Source: Actinomycetota bacterium (GTDB lineage: Bacteria > Actinomycetota > Actinomycetes > Mycobacteriales > HKI-0501). From it: a DNA stretch of 57,326 nt. The DNA lies in assembly GCA_030840805.1 (NCBI GenBank), contig JAVEDU010000037.1:1-57326 (forward strand). Direction: 5' to 3'. Shown piece by piece: positions 1 to 9,993 of this stretch. Under the pieces are notes generated by a model that saw only the letters and a program-made list of their open reading frames with translations, had not been told where the DNA came from and made no database searches. A program made the translations under genes and the position numbers. Each line of letters starts with the position of its first letter. Position 1 is the first letter of the stretch.

Positions 1-400
1 ACCCGGCTCGGGCACCGGCCCGGGAGCGGCCGTCGGCTCGGGCACCGGCCCAGGGGCGGCCGTCGGCGTCGACTCGGGGGTCGACGTCGGACCCGGCTCG
101 GGCACCGGCCCGGGAGCGGCCGTCGGCACGGGCACCGGCCCGGGGGCGGCCGTCGGCGTCGGCTCGGGGGTCCGCGACGGACCCGGCTCGGGCACCGGCC
201 CGGGAGCGGCCGTCGGCACGGGCACCGGCCCGGGGGCGGCCGTCGGCTCGGGCACCGGCCCGGGGGCGGCCGTCGGCGTCGGCTCGGGGGTCCCCGTCGG
301 ACCCGGCTCGGGCATCGGCCCGGGGGCGGCCGTCGGCGTCGGCTCGGGGGTCCGCGTCGGACCCGGCTCGGGCCTCGCCCCGGGGGGCCCCGTCCGCGTC
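1..400 (-). repeat. In-frame Pro-rich repeats in the VWA protein tail
   Basis: Units of about 30-60 bases encode variants of PEPTPTAAPGP, PEPGPTRTP and PEPTAAPGPVP. They stay in frame, so this is a protein repeat and not a non-coding array. The array continues past the left edge. Copy number may vary between strains and assembly here could be unreliable. Confidence 0.85.
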
Positions 401-2238
401 GGTTCGGGCTTCGGCTCCGGGGTGGGCGTCGGCGTCGAGCCGAGGGCCTGCCCGGGCTCGGGCTGTTCGGAGTCGGCCATCGCGCCGGGCGGCGGCACCA
501 CGACGGGCGCCGGCGCCCCCGGCACGGTCCGCCCCGCCTCGGCCCGCCGCGGTCGCCTCGCCACGGCGGCCACCAGCGCGGCGAGCAGCGTGATCCCGAG
601 CGCCGTGGAGAGCAGCACGACAACGAGCCACCACCGGACCGCTCCGTCGTCCCGCGGGGTCTCGCGGGGCACCGGCACCGCTACCGGCTCGGCGGCGGGC
701 GCCAGGTAGGGCCGCACCTCGGCCAGCAGCCGGACCGGCGGCGCCGCGGCGCACGAACCCGGGGACAAGGCCGCCTCGACGTGCCAGGTCCCGTCCGCAT
801 CCGGTCCGATCTCGGCCGAGTCGAGGCGCAGGGCCACCGGTTCCCGCCCGTCGGACCACACGGACCCGGCGTCCACCGCCATGCCGTTCCGGTCCAGCAT
901 CCGGGCGCGCAGGGTCGCCCGGCAGGCGGCACCCGGCACGCCGCCGAGCACGAACCGGGCATGCGCCTCGGTGCCGTCCCTGGTCTCGAAGCGCCACCAG
1001 CGGCTCTCTCCCGCCGCGAGAGCGTCCGTCACCGGGACCGTTCCCGGGAGCAGCGACGCGGCGTCGGAGATGGTGGCGCCACCGCGCACGGGCCGTTCCC
1101 CCGGCGCGGCGATGGGTGCCCCGCCGCTCAGCGTCACCGCGAGCCGGACGCCGTACGGGACAACCGGGTGCGGCTCGTCGCACGGCCCAGGCCGGGCGGT
1201 GGCCCGGACCCACCAGGTGCCGGCGGGGTCCTCGTCGGTGCCACGGGTCCACGCGTCGGCGGCCGGGGCACCCGTGCGGGCGGCCACGGCCGCCCCCTCT
1301 CCGAGCGGCGCGCGGCGGCGGCGCTGCGGGTCGTACCGCGGTTCGGTCAGCGCTGGCGTCAGCAGGGCGAGGTCCAGGACGCCGGGACAGGCCGCGACCG
1401 GTGCCGAGCCGACCGACACCGTGGCCGCCAGTCGCTGCCCCGGCGCCACCTCGACCGCGTAGTACCGCGGTTCGCCTCGCGGGAGCGTGTCGGTGTAGAC
1501 CGCGCCGTGGATCGGCGGGGCCGTGACGGGGTCGGGACCACCGCGGACCGCGCCGCCGGTCGGCGACGGCCTGGCACCGTCCCCGATGGACGCCAGGACC
1601 GCCCCGGCCAGCGACGCGTCATCCGCCGCCTCCCGGAACGTGCCACCGCCCTCCCGCGCGATGCACCGCAGCCGTTCCCGCGCCCGGCGGTCGTCGCCGA
1701 GGCCGAGGCCGACGGTATGGATCCGCACCGGAATCGGCTGCGCCGCAAGCGAACGGGCCACCGCGCACGGTTCCGGGACCCCGCAGTCCTCCACGCCGGT
1801 GGACACCAGCACGACGGTCGGCAGGGCGGCGCCGGGGGTGTCCGCGCCGACCTGCCGGAGGGCGTGCCCGACCGCGGCCCGGCCCCGCGCCGTCACCCCG
1901 TCGAGCGCCGCGGTGAACCGCACCCCGTCCAGCGGACCCACCGGCGTCACCAGCCGGGTGTCCCGGCAGCCCGCCTCCCGGTCGGCGGGACGGGGACCGG
2001 ACTGCGACCCGTACACCCGCAGCCCGACCGGCGTCCCGGGTGGCAGCGCGGTCACCACTGCCCGGAGGGCCCGCTTCGCCTCGTCGAGACGCGTACCGCC
2101 GGCAGGCGCGGGCCGGTCCATCGCGGCGGACGCGTCGAGCACGATCACGACCGCGCGGGCCTCCGCGTGAGCCGGGACCGGAACGAGCACCGCCGTCGCC
2201 GTGAGCGCGAGGGTCCAGCAGACAGCGCGAGACAGCAT
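1..2238 (-). CDS. von Willebrand factor A domain surface protein, C-terminus outside the window
   Basis: The frame is open from an ATG at 2238 to the left edge, so at least 746 residues are seen. Residues 1-25 form a signal peptide ending AHA. Residues about 29-210 look like a VWA fold: strand VVIVLDASAAM, then a second loop LVSTGVEDCG near residue 146. The metal site DxSxS is degenerate (D35, S37, but Ala at position 39), so metal binding is doubtful. About 300 residues of beta-rich extracytoplasmic sequence follow, then one membrane helix at about 535-558 (WWLVVVLLSTALGITLL) and a cytoplasmic Pro/Glu/Thr repeat tail that leaves the window. It is divergent from the membrane subtilisin at 2355 with 116 bases between, which suggests a joint role at the cell surface. 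The function is not known. Confidence 0.85.
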   Translation of the reverse strand, partial: MLSRAVCWTLALTATAVLVPVPAHAEARAVVIVLDASAAMDRPAPAGGTRLDEAKRALRAVVTALPPGTPVGLRVYGSQSGPRPADREAGCRDTRLVTPVGPLDGVRFTAALDGVTARGRAAVGHALRQVGADTPGAALPTVVLVSTGVEDCGVPEPCAVARSLAAQPIPVRIHTVGLGLGDDRRARERLRCIAREGGGTFREAADDASLAGAVLASIGDGARPSPTGGAVRGGPDPVTAPPIHGAVYTDTLPRGEPRYYAVEVAPGQRLAATVSVGSAPVAACPGVLDLALLTPALTEPRYDPQRRRRAPLGEGAAVAARTGAPAADAWTRGTDEDPAGTWWVRATARPGPCDEPHPVVPYGVRLAVTLSGGAPIAAPGERPVRGGATISDAASLLPGTVPVTDALAAGESRWWRFETRDGTEAHARFVLGGVPGAACRATLRARMLDRNGMAVDAGSVWSDGREPVALRLDSAEIGPDADGTWHVEAALSPGSCAAAPPVRLLAEVRPYLAPAAEPVAVPVPRETPRDDGAVRWWLVVVLLSTALGITLLAALVAAVARRPRRAEAGRTVPGAPAPVVVPPPGAMADSEQPEPGQALGSTPTPTPEPKPEPTRTGPPGARPEPGPTRTPEPTPTAAPGPMPEPGPTGTPEPTPTAAPGPVPEPTAAPGPVPVPTAAPGPVPEPGPSRTPEPTPTAAPGPVPVPTAAPGPVPEPGPTSTPESTPTAAPGPVPEPTAAPGPVPEPG

Positions 2239-2354
2239 CGTGCGGCTCCGAGGGTCTGGGTCCGGGCGACGCGGGCACCCTCTCGTGGGCCGTCCCCACG
2301 TGGCAACCCGGTTCCGCCGGTCTTCCGCGACTCGCCGGGCCGTACCGTCGGGAC

Positions 2355-4673
2355 GTGCATCCGGCACCCCGTCCCGCCGCTCCACGCCCCGCGCCGAGCC
2401 GGCCCTCCGTCGTGGCGCTCGTGGCCGCGGGCGTCTGGCTCGCCGGAGTGTCCACTGTGGTCCCTGCCGTGCTGTGGCTCGGGGACCAGCTGCTCGCCGC
2501 CGAGGGCCCGGCGCCGCGGTGGTCCTGGCTGCCCGCGGTGACGGGCGTGCTGACACCGCTCGTCGGCGCTGCGCCCGCCGCGGTGGTGAGTCACCTCGTC
2601 CGGACGTCGTGGGGCGGCGCGATCGCCCGCTGCTGGACTCTCTCGGCGATCGTGGCGGCGGTGCTGGGTGCGTCACGGATCATCCCGGTCGAACGCAGCC
2701 TGGATGCGCTGGCGACCACGGCGGTGGTGTCGCTCCTCCTCGCGGCCGTGATCGGACGGTGGCGCGGGGAGCACCGGACGCGCGGCACGGTGGTGACGGC
2801 GCTCGCCGCGGCATGCGTCCTCGTCGCGCCGTGGGTCTGGGCCGGCGGCCTGGGTGCTCCTCTGGAGACCGCCCTCGGCGGCACCGCCGCCCTCGGGTTC
2901 GGCCTGCTCGCCGCGGCGGTCCTGGACCGGTCGCTCGGGCCGGTCGCCACGGCGTGGCGGGCCGGCGGCGTACGCCGGGTCCTCCTCGGTGGTGCCGTGG
3001 CCGGAGTGGCGCTGACCGCGCTGGCCTCCGGCGCCGGGCCACCCGGGACGAACCTGGCCCTCCTGGTCACCGTGCCGTCCACCGGGTTCCTGCTCGCCGC
3101 GCTCGGCGGCTCCCGGACCGCGACGGCGACCGTCGTCGCCGGCGCCGCGCTGGGGCCGCTGGTGTTCGTGGACCCCGACGAGCTGAGCCTGTTCCTGGGC
3201 GCCCACGACGTCCCGCGGTACGCGGCGATCGCGGCCGCCCTCGGCGCGGTGGCCGCCCTGTCGACGGCGTGGGCCGTCACCGCGGCGCCGGCCCGGCTTC
3301 GGTTCGGCCGGCCGCTCGTCGCCGCCCTCGCCGCGCTGCTGGCCCTCGTGACGGTGGCGGGGGCGGGAGCGGGGGCGCGGGGGTTCCACGGTGACCGGCT
3401 GTTCGTCGTCCTGGCCGATCAGCTGGACGCCGGGGTGGCGCCCCTCCCCGCGGACCTGGACGCACGGCGTACCGCCGTCTATCGGCGGCTCGTCGCCCAC
3501 GCGGACAGCACCCAGGCACCGCTGCGCCGGGAGCTGCGCGCGGCCGGGCTGAGCTACCGGCCGTACTACCTGGTGAACGCCGTCGAGGTCGACGCCCCCA
3601 GCTGGTACCGGGGCCGGCTGCGCGGGCTTCCCGGGGTGGCCCGCGTCCTGGACAGTCCGCGGCTGCGACCGCTGCCGGACCGGCCACCGGTGTCGCGTGG
3701 GACGGACGCGGCGCCCGGCCGTCCGACGGGCAACATCACGCAGATCGGCGCCGACCGAGCGTGGGCGGTCGGCGCCACCGGGCGCGGCATCGTCGTGGGC
3801 CAGTCCGACTCCGGTGCGGACGGCCGGCATCCCGCGCTCGCGCCCGGGTACCGAGGCGGCGACGACAGCTGGTACGACCCCTGGTACCGCTCCCGCACCC
3901 CGCGCGACTACGAGGGCCACGGCACTCACACGCTGGGCACCGCGGTCGGGCGGGGCGGCGTCGGTGTGGCGCCCGGCGCCCGGTGGATCGGCTGCGTGAA
4001 CCTCGCCCGCAACCTCGGCAACCCGGCGCGCTACCTGGACTGCCTGCAGTACATGCTCGCGCCGTTCCCACCCGGTGGCGACGCGTTCCGCGACGGCCGG
4101 CCCGGGCGGGCGGCCGACGTGCTGAACAACTCCTGGGGCTGCCCGGCCGTCGAGGGCTGTACCGCCACGGTGCTGCGCCCCGCCGCCCGGGCCCTGCGCG
4201 CGGCGGGCATCGCGGTCGTCGCCGCGGCCGGCAACTCGGGCAGCGGATGCGGCACCGTCACCGACCCGCTCGCCGTGTATCCGGAGGTCGTCACGGTGGG
4301 TGCCGTGGACTCCGGCGGGCGCCTCGCGGACTTCTCCAGCCGGGGTCCGGTGACGGCCGACGGCAGCGGACGGCCGAAGCCGGACCTGGTCGCACCCGGG
4401 GTGGGGGTCCTGTCGGCACTGCCGGGCGGTACGTACGGACGGCTCGACGGAACCTCGATGGCCGCCCCGCACGTGGCGGGCGTCGTCGCGCTGATGTGGT
4501 CGGTGAACCCGGACCTGCGCGGAGACGTCGCCCGAACCGTGCGCATCCTGCGTGCCACGGCGGCGCCACCCGCCGCCGCGCGGGGCATCGCGTGCGGTGG
4601 TCCGGGGAACCTCTGGGGCGCCGGGATCGTGGACGCGGCTGCGGCGGTCACGGCGGCCCGTCCCCCGCGTTGA
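2355..4673 (+). CDS. Polytopic membrane protein with C-terminal subtilisin (S8) protease domain
   Basis: This 772-residue protein begins with a GTG. Residues about 18-342 hold roughly ten or eleven hydrophobic helices, an arrangement unusual for S8 proteases, which normally carry a signal peptide. The peptidase domain covers about 460-770, with the Asp motif GQSDSGADG near 484, the His motif GHGTHT near 522, the oxyanion Asn in AAAGNSGSG and the Ser motif GTSMAAPHVAG near 701, so the catalytic triad is complete. The protease domain is expected outside the membrane; the role of the helical half is unknown. The stop codon lies inside the palindromic element at 4663-4731. It is divergently paired with the VWA gene. 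Confidence 0.9.
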   Translation: MHPAPRPAAPRPAPSRPSVVALVAAGVWLAGVSTVVPAVLWLGDQLLAAEGPAPRWSWLPAVTGVLTPLVGAAPAAVVSHLVRTSWGGAIARCWTLSAIVAAVLGASRIIPVERSLDALATTAVVSLLLAAVIGRWRGEHRTRGTVVTALAAACVLVAPWVWAGGLGAPLETALGGTAALGFGLLAAAVLDRSLGPVATAWRAGGVRRVLLGGAVAGVALTALASGAGPPGTNLALLVTVPSTGFLLAALGGSRTATATVVAGAALGPLVFVDPDELSLFLGAHDVPRYAAIAAALGAVAALSTAWAVTAAPARLRFGRPLVAALAALLALVTVAGAGAGARGFHGDRLFVVLADQLDAGVAPLPADLDARRTAVYRRLVAHADSTQAPLRRELRAAGLSYRPYYLVNAVEVDAPSWYRGRLRGLPGVARVLDSPRLRPLPDRPPVSRGTDAAPGRPTGNITQIGADRAWAVGATGRGIVVGQSDSGADGRHPALAPGYRGGDDSWYDPWYRSRTPRDYEGHGTHTLGTAVGRGGVGVAPGARWIGCVNLARNLGNPARYLDCLQYMLAPFPPGGDAFRDGRPGRAADVLNNSWGCPAVEGCTATVLRPAARALRAAGIAVVAAAGNSGSGCGTVTDPLAVYPEVVTVGAVDSGGRLADFSSRGPVTADGSGRPKPDLVAPGVGVLSALPGGTYGRLDGTSMAAPHVAGVVALMWSVNPDLRGDVARTVRILRATAAPPAAARGIACGGPGNLWGAGIVDAAAAVTAARPPR

Positions 4674-4731
4674 TCATGGGGTGGTTGCCTCGGCACGCGT
4701 CTCGGGCAAGAACCCCATGATCAACACGGGG
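4663..4731. repeat. TTGATCATGGGG nested palindrome, copy 1
   Basis: Left arm 4663-4682 (CCCCGCGTTGATCATGGGGT) pairs with right arm 4712-4731 with one mismatch. The inner part is short and imperfect (GCCTCGGC...CTCGGGC). The element lies between the convergent protease and dipeptidase genes, and its left arm supplies the protease stop codon (CGT TGA). It probably acts as a bidirectional transcription terminator. Three related copies lie at about 18971, 28119 and 36573. Confidence 0.85.
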
Positions 4732-4738
4732 TGGGGGG

Positions 4739-5890
4739 TCAGCCGTCGAGCTCCCCGATCGTGGCGAGCGAGGGCCCGCGGCGCCCCTGCACGTCCCGCG
4801 CGACCGCCTCGGCGTCGCGGAGCACGCGCAGGACGTTCCCGCCCGCGAGCCCGACCAACTCCGCGTCGTTCCAGCCCCGGTCGGCCAGCTCGGCCAGCAG
4901 CGCCGGATATCCCGACACGTCGTCCAGCCCGACCGGCAGGTCCTGCACGCCGTCGAAGTCCCCGCCGATCCCGACATGCGCCACGCCCGCGACGTCCCGG
5001 ACGTGCTCCACGTGGTCCGCGACATCGGCGACCGTCACGACCGGGATCGGGTTCGCCGCCCGCCACGCCGCGACGGCATTCGCGTCGGAGCCCGGCCTGG
5101 TCTCTTCGGCGTCGAGGCGCTGCTGCCACTCACGCGCGGGCTCGGTGAGGAAGTACGGCACGAACGTCACCATCACGACGCCGCCGTTGCCCGGCACCCG
5201 GTCGAGGACAGCGTCGGGCACGTCCCGGGGGTGGTCACACAGCGCCCGGGCGGACGAGTGGCTGAAGATCACCGGCGCCTCGGTGGCGTCCAGCGCGGCG
5301 TCCATAGTGGACACCGCGACGTGCGACAGGTCGACGAGCATGCCGAGCCGGTTCATCTCCCGGACGACCTCGATGCCGAACTTGGTCAGCCCGCCGCACG
5401 CCGCCGCGTCCGTGGCGCTGTCGGCCCACGCGGTGTTGTCGTTGTGGGTAAGCGTCATGTACCGCGCGCCGAGGGCGTACATCATGCGCAGCGTGCCGAG
5501 CGAGTTGCCGATCGAGTGGCCGCCCTCCATCCCGAGGAGTGAGGCGACCCGGCCGGAGGCGAACACCGCGTCCACCTCGTCCGCGGTCCCGGCGGGCCCG
5601 AGCCGGTCGGCGTGCCGGGCGATCATGGCGCGCCCGGCGTCGATCTGCTCCAGCGTGTCGGTCACGGCCTCGACGGGCGAGCGGTCCGAGGGCACCCACA
5701 CCGACCAGAACTGCGCGCCCACTCCGCCCGCCCGCAGCCGCGGCAGGTCGGTGTGGGTGGTAGCGAGCCCGCCGGCGAGGTCGGCCCGGTCCAGGTCGTA
5801 GCCGAACTGCCGGCGAAGCTCCCACAGCAGGTCGTTGTGGCCGTCGACAAGGGGATGAGCGGCGAGGAGAGCGTGGATGCGGTCGGTCAT
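4739..5890 (-). CDS. Membrane-type dipeptidase (peptidase M19)
   Basis: A 383-residue zinc dipeptidase of the renal dipeptidase family. The metal-site motifs are present: HND in VDGHND (H18, D20), Glu in EGGHSIG near 120, His in VDLSH near 188, His in FSHSSARAL near 207 and Asp in GGDFDG near 310. These enzymes hydrolyse dipeptides, often with a D-residue at the C-terminal position. I chose the ATG at 5890 because GGGGGAGG stands about nine bases upstream; an ATG at 5899 sits directly on that site. No signal peptide is visible, so it is probably cytoplasmic. Confidence 0.9.
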   Translation of the reverse strand: MTDRIHALLAAHPLVDGHNDLLWELRRQFGYDLDRADLAGGLATTHTDLPRLRAGGVGAQFWSVWVPSDRSPVEAVTDTLEQIDAGRAMIARHADRLGPAGTADEVDAVFASGRVASLLGMEGGHSIGNSLGTLRMMYALGARYMTLTHNDNTAWADSATDAAACGGLTKFGIEVVREMNRLGMLVDLSHVAVSTMDAALDATEAPVIFSHSSARALCDHPRDVPDAVLDRVPGNGGVVMVTFVPYFLTEPAREWQQRLDAEETRPGSDANAVAAWRAANPIPVVTVADVADHVEHVRDVAGVAHVGIGGDFDGVQDLPVGLDDVSGYPALLAELADRGWNDAELVGLAGGNVLRVLRDAEAVARDVQGRRGPSLATIGELDG

Positions 5891-5956
5891 GTCGGCCATC
5901 CTCCCCCGCCGCGGCGCCGACCGGGCCCGTCCCCCACCCACCGCCACCCGCGCGCC

Positions 5957-6013
5957 CCATGATCACGAGCGGATATTCGGCCGACAACGACGAAAATCCG
6001 CTCGTGGTCACGG
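5957..6013. repeat. Inverted repeat upstream of the dipeptidase gene
   Basis: Arms CCATGATCACGAGCGGAT (5957-5974) and ATCCGCTCGTGGTCACGG (5996-6013) pair with one mismatch around a 21-base loop. It shares CATGATCA with the TTGATCATGGGG elements but has a different stem. It may be a terminator or a second class of dispersed hairpin. Confidence 0.7.
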
Positions 6014-6020
6014 GAGTTGG

Positions 6021-6083
6021 GGGCGGTCACCGGAGTCGGGTGGGCGGTCACCGGAGTCGGGTGGGCGGTCACCGGAGTTGGTG
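6021..6083. repeat. 21-bp tandem repeat, three copies
   Basis: Units at 6021-6041, 6042-6062 and 6063-6083 share GGGCGGTCACCGGAGTYGG. The first two are identical. The array lies between the dipeptidase start and the groEL terminator and no gene covers it. Confidence 0.85.
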
Positions 6084-6091
6084 CGCGAACG

Positions 6092-6135
6092 GCGAAGGGG
6101 CGGACCCCGGTGTGAACCGGGACCCGCCCCTTCGC
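6092..6135 (-). terminator. groEL terminator hairpin
   Basis: Arms GCGAAGGGGCGG (6092-6103) and CCGCCCCTTCGC (6124-6135) form a 12-bp stem with a smaller inner ACCGG/CCGGT stem. It starts 20 bases beyond the groEL stop. A T-run is lacking, as is usual in actinomycetes. Confidence 0.8.
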
Positions 6136-6154
6136 TACTGCGTCGGGCGCGGAC

Positions 6155-7918
<1,764 letters not shown>

Positions 7919-7931
7919 TCACCTCTCCGAC

Positions 7932-7958
7932 CTGGCACTCGACAGAGCCGAGTGCCAG
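7932..7958. promoter_or_regulatory. CIRCE-like HrcA operator, distal to groEL by sequence divergence
   Basis: CTGGCACTC, nine spacer bases, GAGTGCCAG: a perfect 9-9-9 inverted repeat. It matches CIRCE in the GCACTC/GAGTGC core but has CTG/CAG at the outer ends instead of TTA/TAA. Confidence 0.85.
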
Positions 7959-7965
7959 TCAAGGT

Positions 7966-7992
7966 TTAGCACTCTCCCCCCGAGAGTGCAAG
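7966..7992. promoter_or_regulatory. CIRCE element (HrcA operator)
   Basis: TTAGCACTC (7966-7974), nine spacer bases, GAGTGCAAG (7984-7992). The left arm is the exact CIRCE consensus and the right arm differs at two outer bases. It lies 34 bases, about three helical turns, from the other box. Confidence 0.92.
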
Positions 7993-8937
7993 ATCCGGGC
8001 GGCGTCGGCGCCGTGGTTCGGCGGCCCGCCGGGGACGTGCAGGCCGCGGACGTCAGACCGCGAACGGTGCGGTCGGCAGTCCCACCGGTACGGCCACCAA
8101 CGCGCCGCGGCGCGGCCGGGCCCACCGCCCACGCCGGACCCGCGGACCCGCGGACCCGACCAGCGGCCACGGTCGCCACCGCGGGACCCACGGCGACCGC
8201 GAGGCCCCAGCGGTCCGCGACGGTGCGTTCCCGCGAGTGCCGTGAACGAGCGAGCCGGTCTCGGCGCTCGAACGCGGCCCACGTCGGCACCGGCAGAACC
8301 ACGAGGGGCGAGGGCGGCCCGGCAACAGCAGCGGAACGGTCCCGCGACCACCGACCCGGCGACGGAGTGCCGGGCCGATGGTCGGGACCGGCCACCCGGT
8401 CACGCCGCGGAGAACCGGTCGCGCCACGGAGTCCCCGCCACGCCGCGGAGAACCGGTCGCGCCACGGCCACCCGGTCACGCCGCGGAGAACCGATCGCGC
8501 CACGGAGGCGCCGCCACGCCGCGGGCGACCGGCCGCGAGGCGGGCCCGTCACCCGACCGGCACGGGCCCGGCGCTCCACCGGGACCGATACCGGGCGCCG
8601 CCCGCGCACGGGTACGGCGAACGCGTTCACCGCCAGGGTGACCGGCACCGTCGCCACGCCGGACCCGGCGGCCCGAACATCGCCGCCACGCCCGGCTCGG
8701 CGGCCCGAGCCGGACCTGCCGACAGACCGCCACCGTCTGGATCGGGAGGATGAGCACGGCGGCGAACACCCGATCACCGGCACCCGTGGCCGGCACCGGC
8801 ACGGTCCGCGCCACCACCACCCAGCGTGGTCGCTGCCAACCTATCCGTCACCGGAACCCGTTGGCGCACAAGGGACTGCGGCCGTGCTGCCGTGGTTGCT
8901 ACCCGTACGACGGAGTCCTCGGACGGCGGACGTGACG
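7993..8937. other. About 1 kb without a convincing gene
   Basis: The region between the groEL regulatory sites and the cold-shock terminator is rich in CCGG and CGCG words. Long open frames exist on both strands but are Arg/Pro-rich, match no family I know, and are crossed by a tandem repeat whose 38-bp period would break any reading frame. I see no gene here. Confidence 0.65.
8401..8540. repeat. 38-bp tandem repeat, about 3.7 copies
   Basis: The block CACGCCGCGGAGAACCGG begins at 8401, 8439, 8477 (one base changed) and, degenerated, 8515: an exact period of 38. The nine-base linkers alternate between ACCCGGT-like and CCCCGC-like. It is non-coding and directly tandem, with no spacers of the CRISPR kind. 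Confidence 0.9.
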
Positions 8938-8972
8938 GAGGCCCGTCCCCGCGAACGGGAACGGGCCCCTCT
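8938..8972 (-). terminator. Terminator of the cold-shock gene
   Basis: GGCCCGT (8940-8946) pairs with ACGGGCC (8961-8967), extended inside by CCCG/CGGG. It begins about 14 bases after the stop codon. Confidence 0.75.
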
Positions 8973-8985
8973 CGTGTCCGGACGA

Positions 8986-9189
8986 TCAGCCGACGAGACG
9001 TACCGCGTCCGCCTGCGGACCCTTGTTGCCCTGAGTGACTTCGAACTCCACGCGCTGTCCGTCTTCGAGCGACTTGTACCCGTCCATCTGGATGGCGGAG
9101 AAGTGCACGAAGACGTCAGGTCCGTTGTCGACGGCGATGAAGCCGTAACCCTTTTCCGAGTTGAACCACTTCACGGTTCCCTGTGCCAC
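8986..9189 (-). CDS. Cold-shock protein (CspA family)
   Basis: A 67-residue single cold-shock domain, the normal length, which binds single-stranded nucleic acid and melts RNA structure. Motifs RNP1 (KGYGFIAV) and RNP2 (VFVHFSAI) are intact. The GTG start at 9189 gives the canonical N-terminus (M)AQGTVKWFN and has GAAGGAAG about six bases upstream. A promoter at 9309-9336 implies a 5' leader of about 110 bases, as often seen for cold-shock mRNAs. Confidence 0.96.
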   Translation of the reverse strand: MAQGTVKWFNSEKGYGFIAVDNGPDVFVHFSAIQMDGYKSLEDGQRVEFEVTQGNKGPQADAVRLVG

Positions 9190-9308
9190 TGCAGCACTTC
9201 CTTCGGCTGATGCGGCGGGCCGCACCCTTCGCACGGCCCGGGTCTTCGTCCCGGATCCCGCCGCACTGCGGTAGAGACGAACACTGGTGTGAACTCCGAC
9301 CGGGCCAC

Positions 9309-9336
9309 ACGGTACACCGGGCGAGCACCCCGTCAA
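9309..9336 (-). promoter_or_regulatory. Vegetative promoter of the cold-shock gene
   Basis: On the minus strand TTGACG (9336-9331) is followed after 16 bases by TACCGT (9314-9309), a good primary-sigma promoter. The transcript would start near 9302. Confidence 0.65.
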
Positions 9337-9380
9337 TAGGCCGTAAACGCCTGATTTCGGTTCGACAATAGGGACACGAT

Positions 9381-9920
9381 GTGACCGTGGAGAACACACC
9401 GTCAGCCTCACCGGACCACGTCACGCTGCGCCGGATCCGGGCCGAGGACTGGGCGCGGCAACGCGCGCTGCGGTTGGAGATGCTCGCCGACACTCCTATT
9501 GCATACCTGGAGTCACTGCACGACGCCGAAGGGCGATCGAACTCCGCATGGGCGGCCCATATCGCCGAACGCGTTGCGTCGAACACCAGTGCACAGTGGG
9601 TGCTCGACATCGGCGATCGACTGGTGGGCACGATGTCCTGTGTCCTCGACGATGTCGATCGCGTGCACGTCGTCGCGGTCTACCTGTCGCCGGCGTATCG
9701 CGGCCGGGGGCTGGTCGACCGGATGCTGGACGAGGTCGTGCAGTGGGCGCGCGCGCGTGGCGTCACCACGCTGCTACTCGAAGTGGCGCAGGAGAACGAC
9801 CGCGCCGTCGCCGCGTACCGCCGGCAGGGTTTCGTCCCGACCGGCCACACCCATCGTCACCCGCTGTACCCGGAAATCACCGAGGTGGAGATGACCCGGA
9901 CTCTGGACCACCCCGGCTGA
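9381..9920 (+). CDS. GNAT-family N-acetyltransferase
   Basis: A 179-residue single-domain acetyltransferase that would use acetyl-CoA. The acetyl-CoA loop is seen in [20 protein letters not shown] and the C-terminal [17 protein letters not shown] is the typical end of the fold. The acceptor cannot be predicted. Start GTG at 9381 or GTG at 9387; no strong ribosome site is seen for either. It is divergent from the cold-shock gene and convergent with thrC. Confidence 0.88.
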   Translation: MTVENTPSASPDHVTLRRIRAEDWARQRALRLEMLADTPIAYLESLHDAEGRSNSAWAAHIAERVASNTSAQWVLDIGDRLVGTMSCVLDDVDRVHVVAVYLSPAYRGRGLVDRMLDEVVQWARARGVTTLLLEVAQENDRAVAAYRRQGFVPTGHTHRHPLYPEITEVEMTRTLDHPG

Positions 9921-9927
9921 CCCGACG

Positions 9928-9981
9928 TGCGCGATCGGGGCCGACGTGATCGCGCATCCGGACCGCGTGCCGCGGCACGCG
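9928..9981. terminator. Two hairpins between convergent GNAT and thrC
   Basis: TGCGCGATC (9928-9936) pairs with GATCGCGCA (9948-9956), and 9964-9981 is a perfect palindrome (CGCGTGCCG/CGGCACGCG). Either could terminate transcription from both sides. Confidence 0.6.
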
Positions 9982-9993
9982 CGGCCCACCCCG

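Noticed and set aside
781-2541. Long plus-strand open frame of 586 codons
   Set aside because: It is antisense to the VWA gene, is Arg/Pro/Gly-rich and lacks any domain; the minus frame has a signal peptide, VWA fold and membrane helix.
8401-8540. CRISPR array
   Set aside because: Units are directly tandem with nine-base linkers that repeat themselves; there are no unique spacers and no cas genes.
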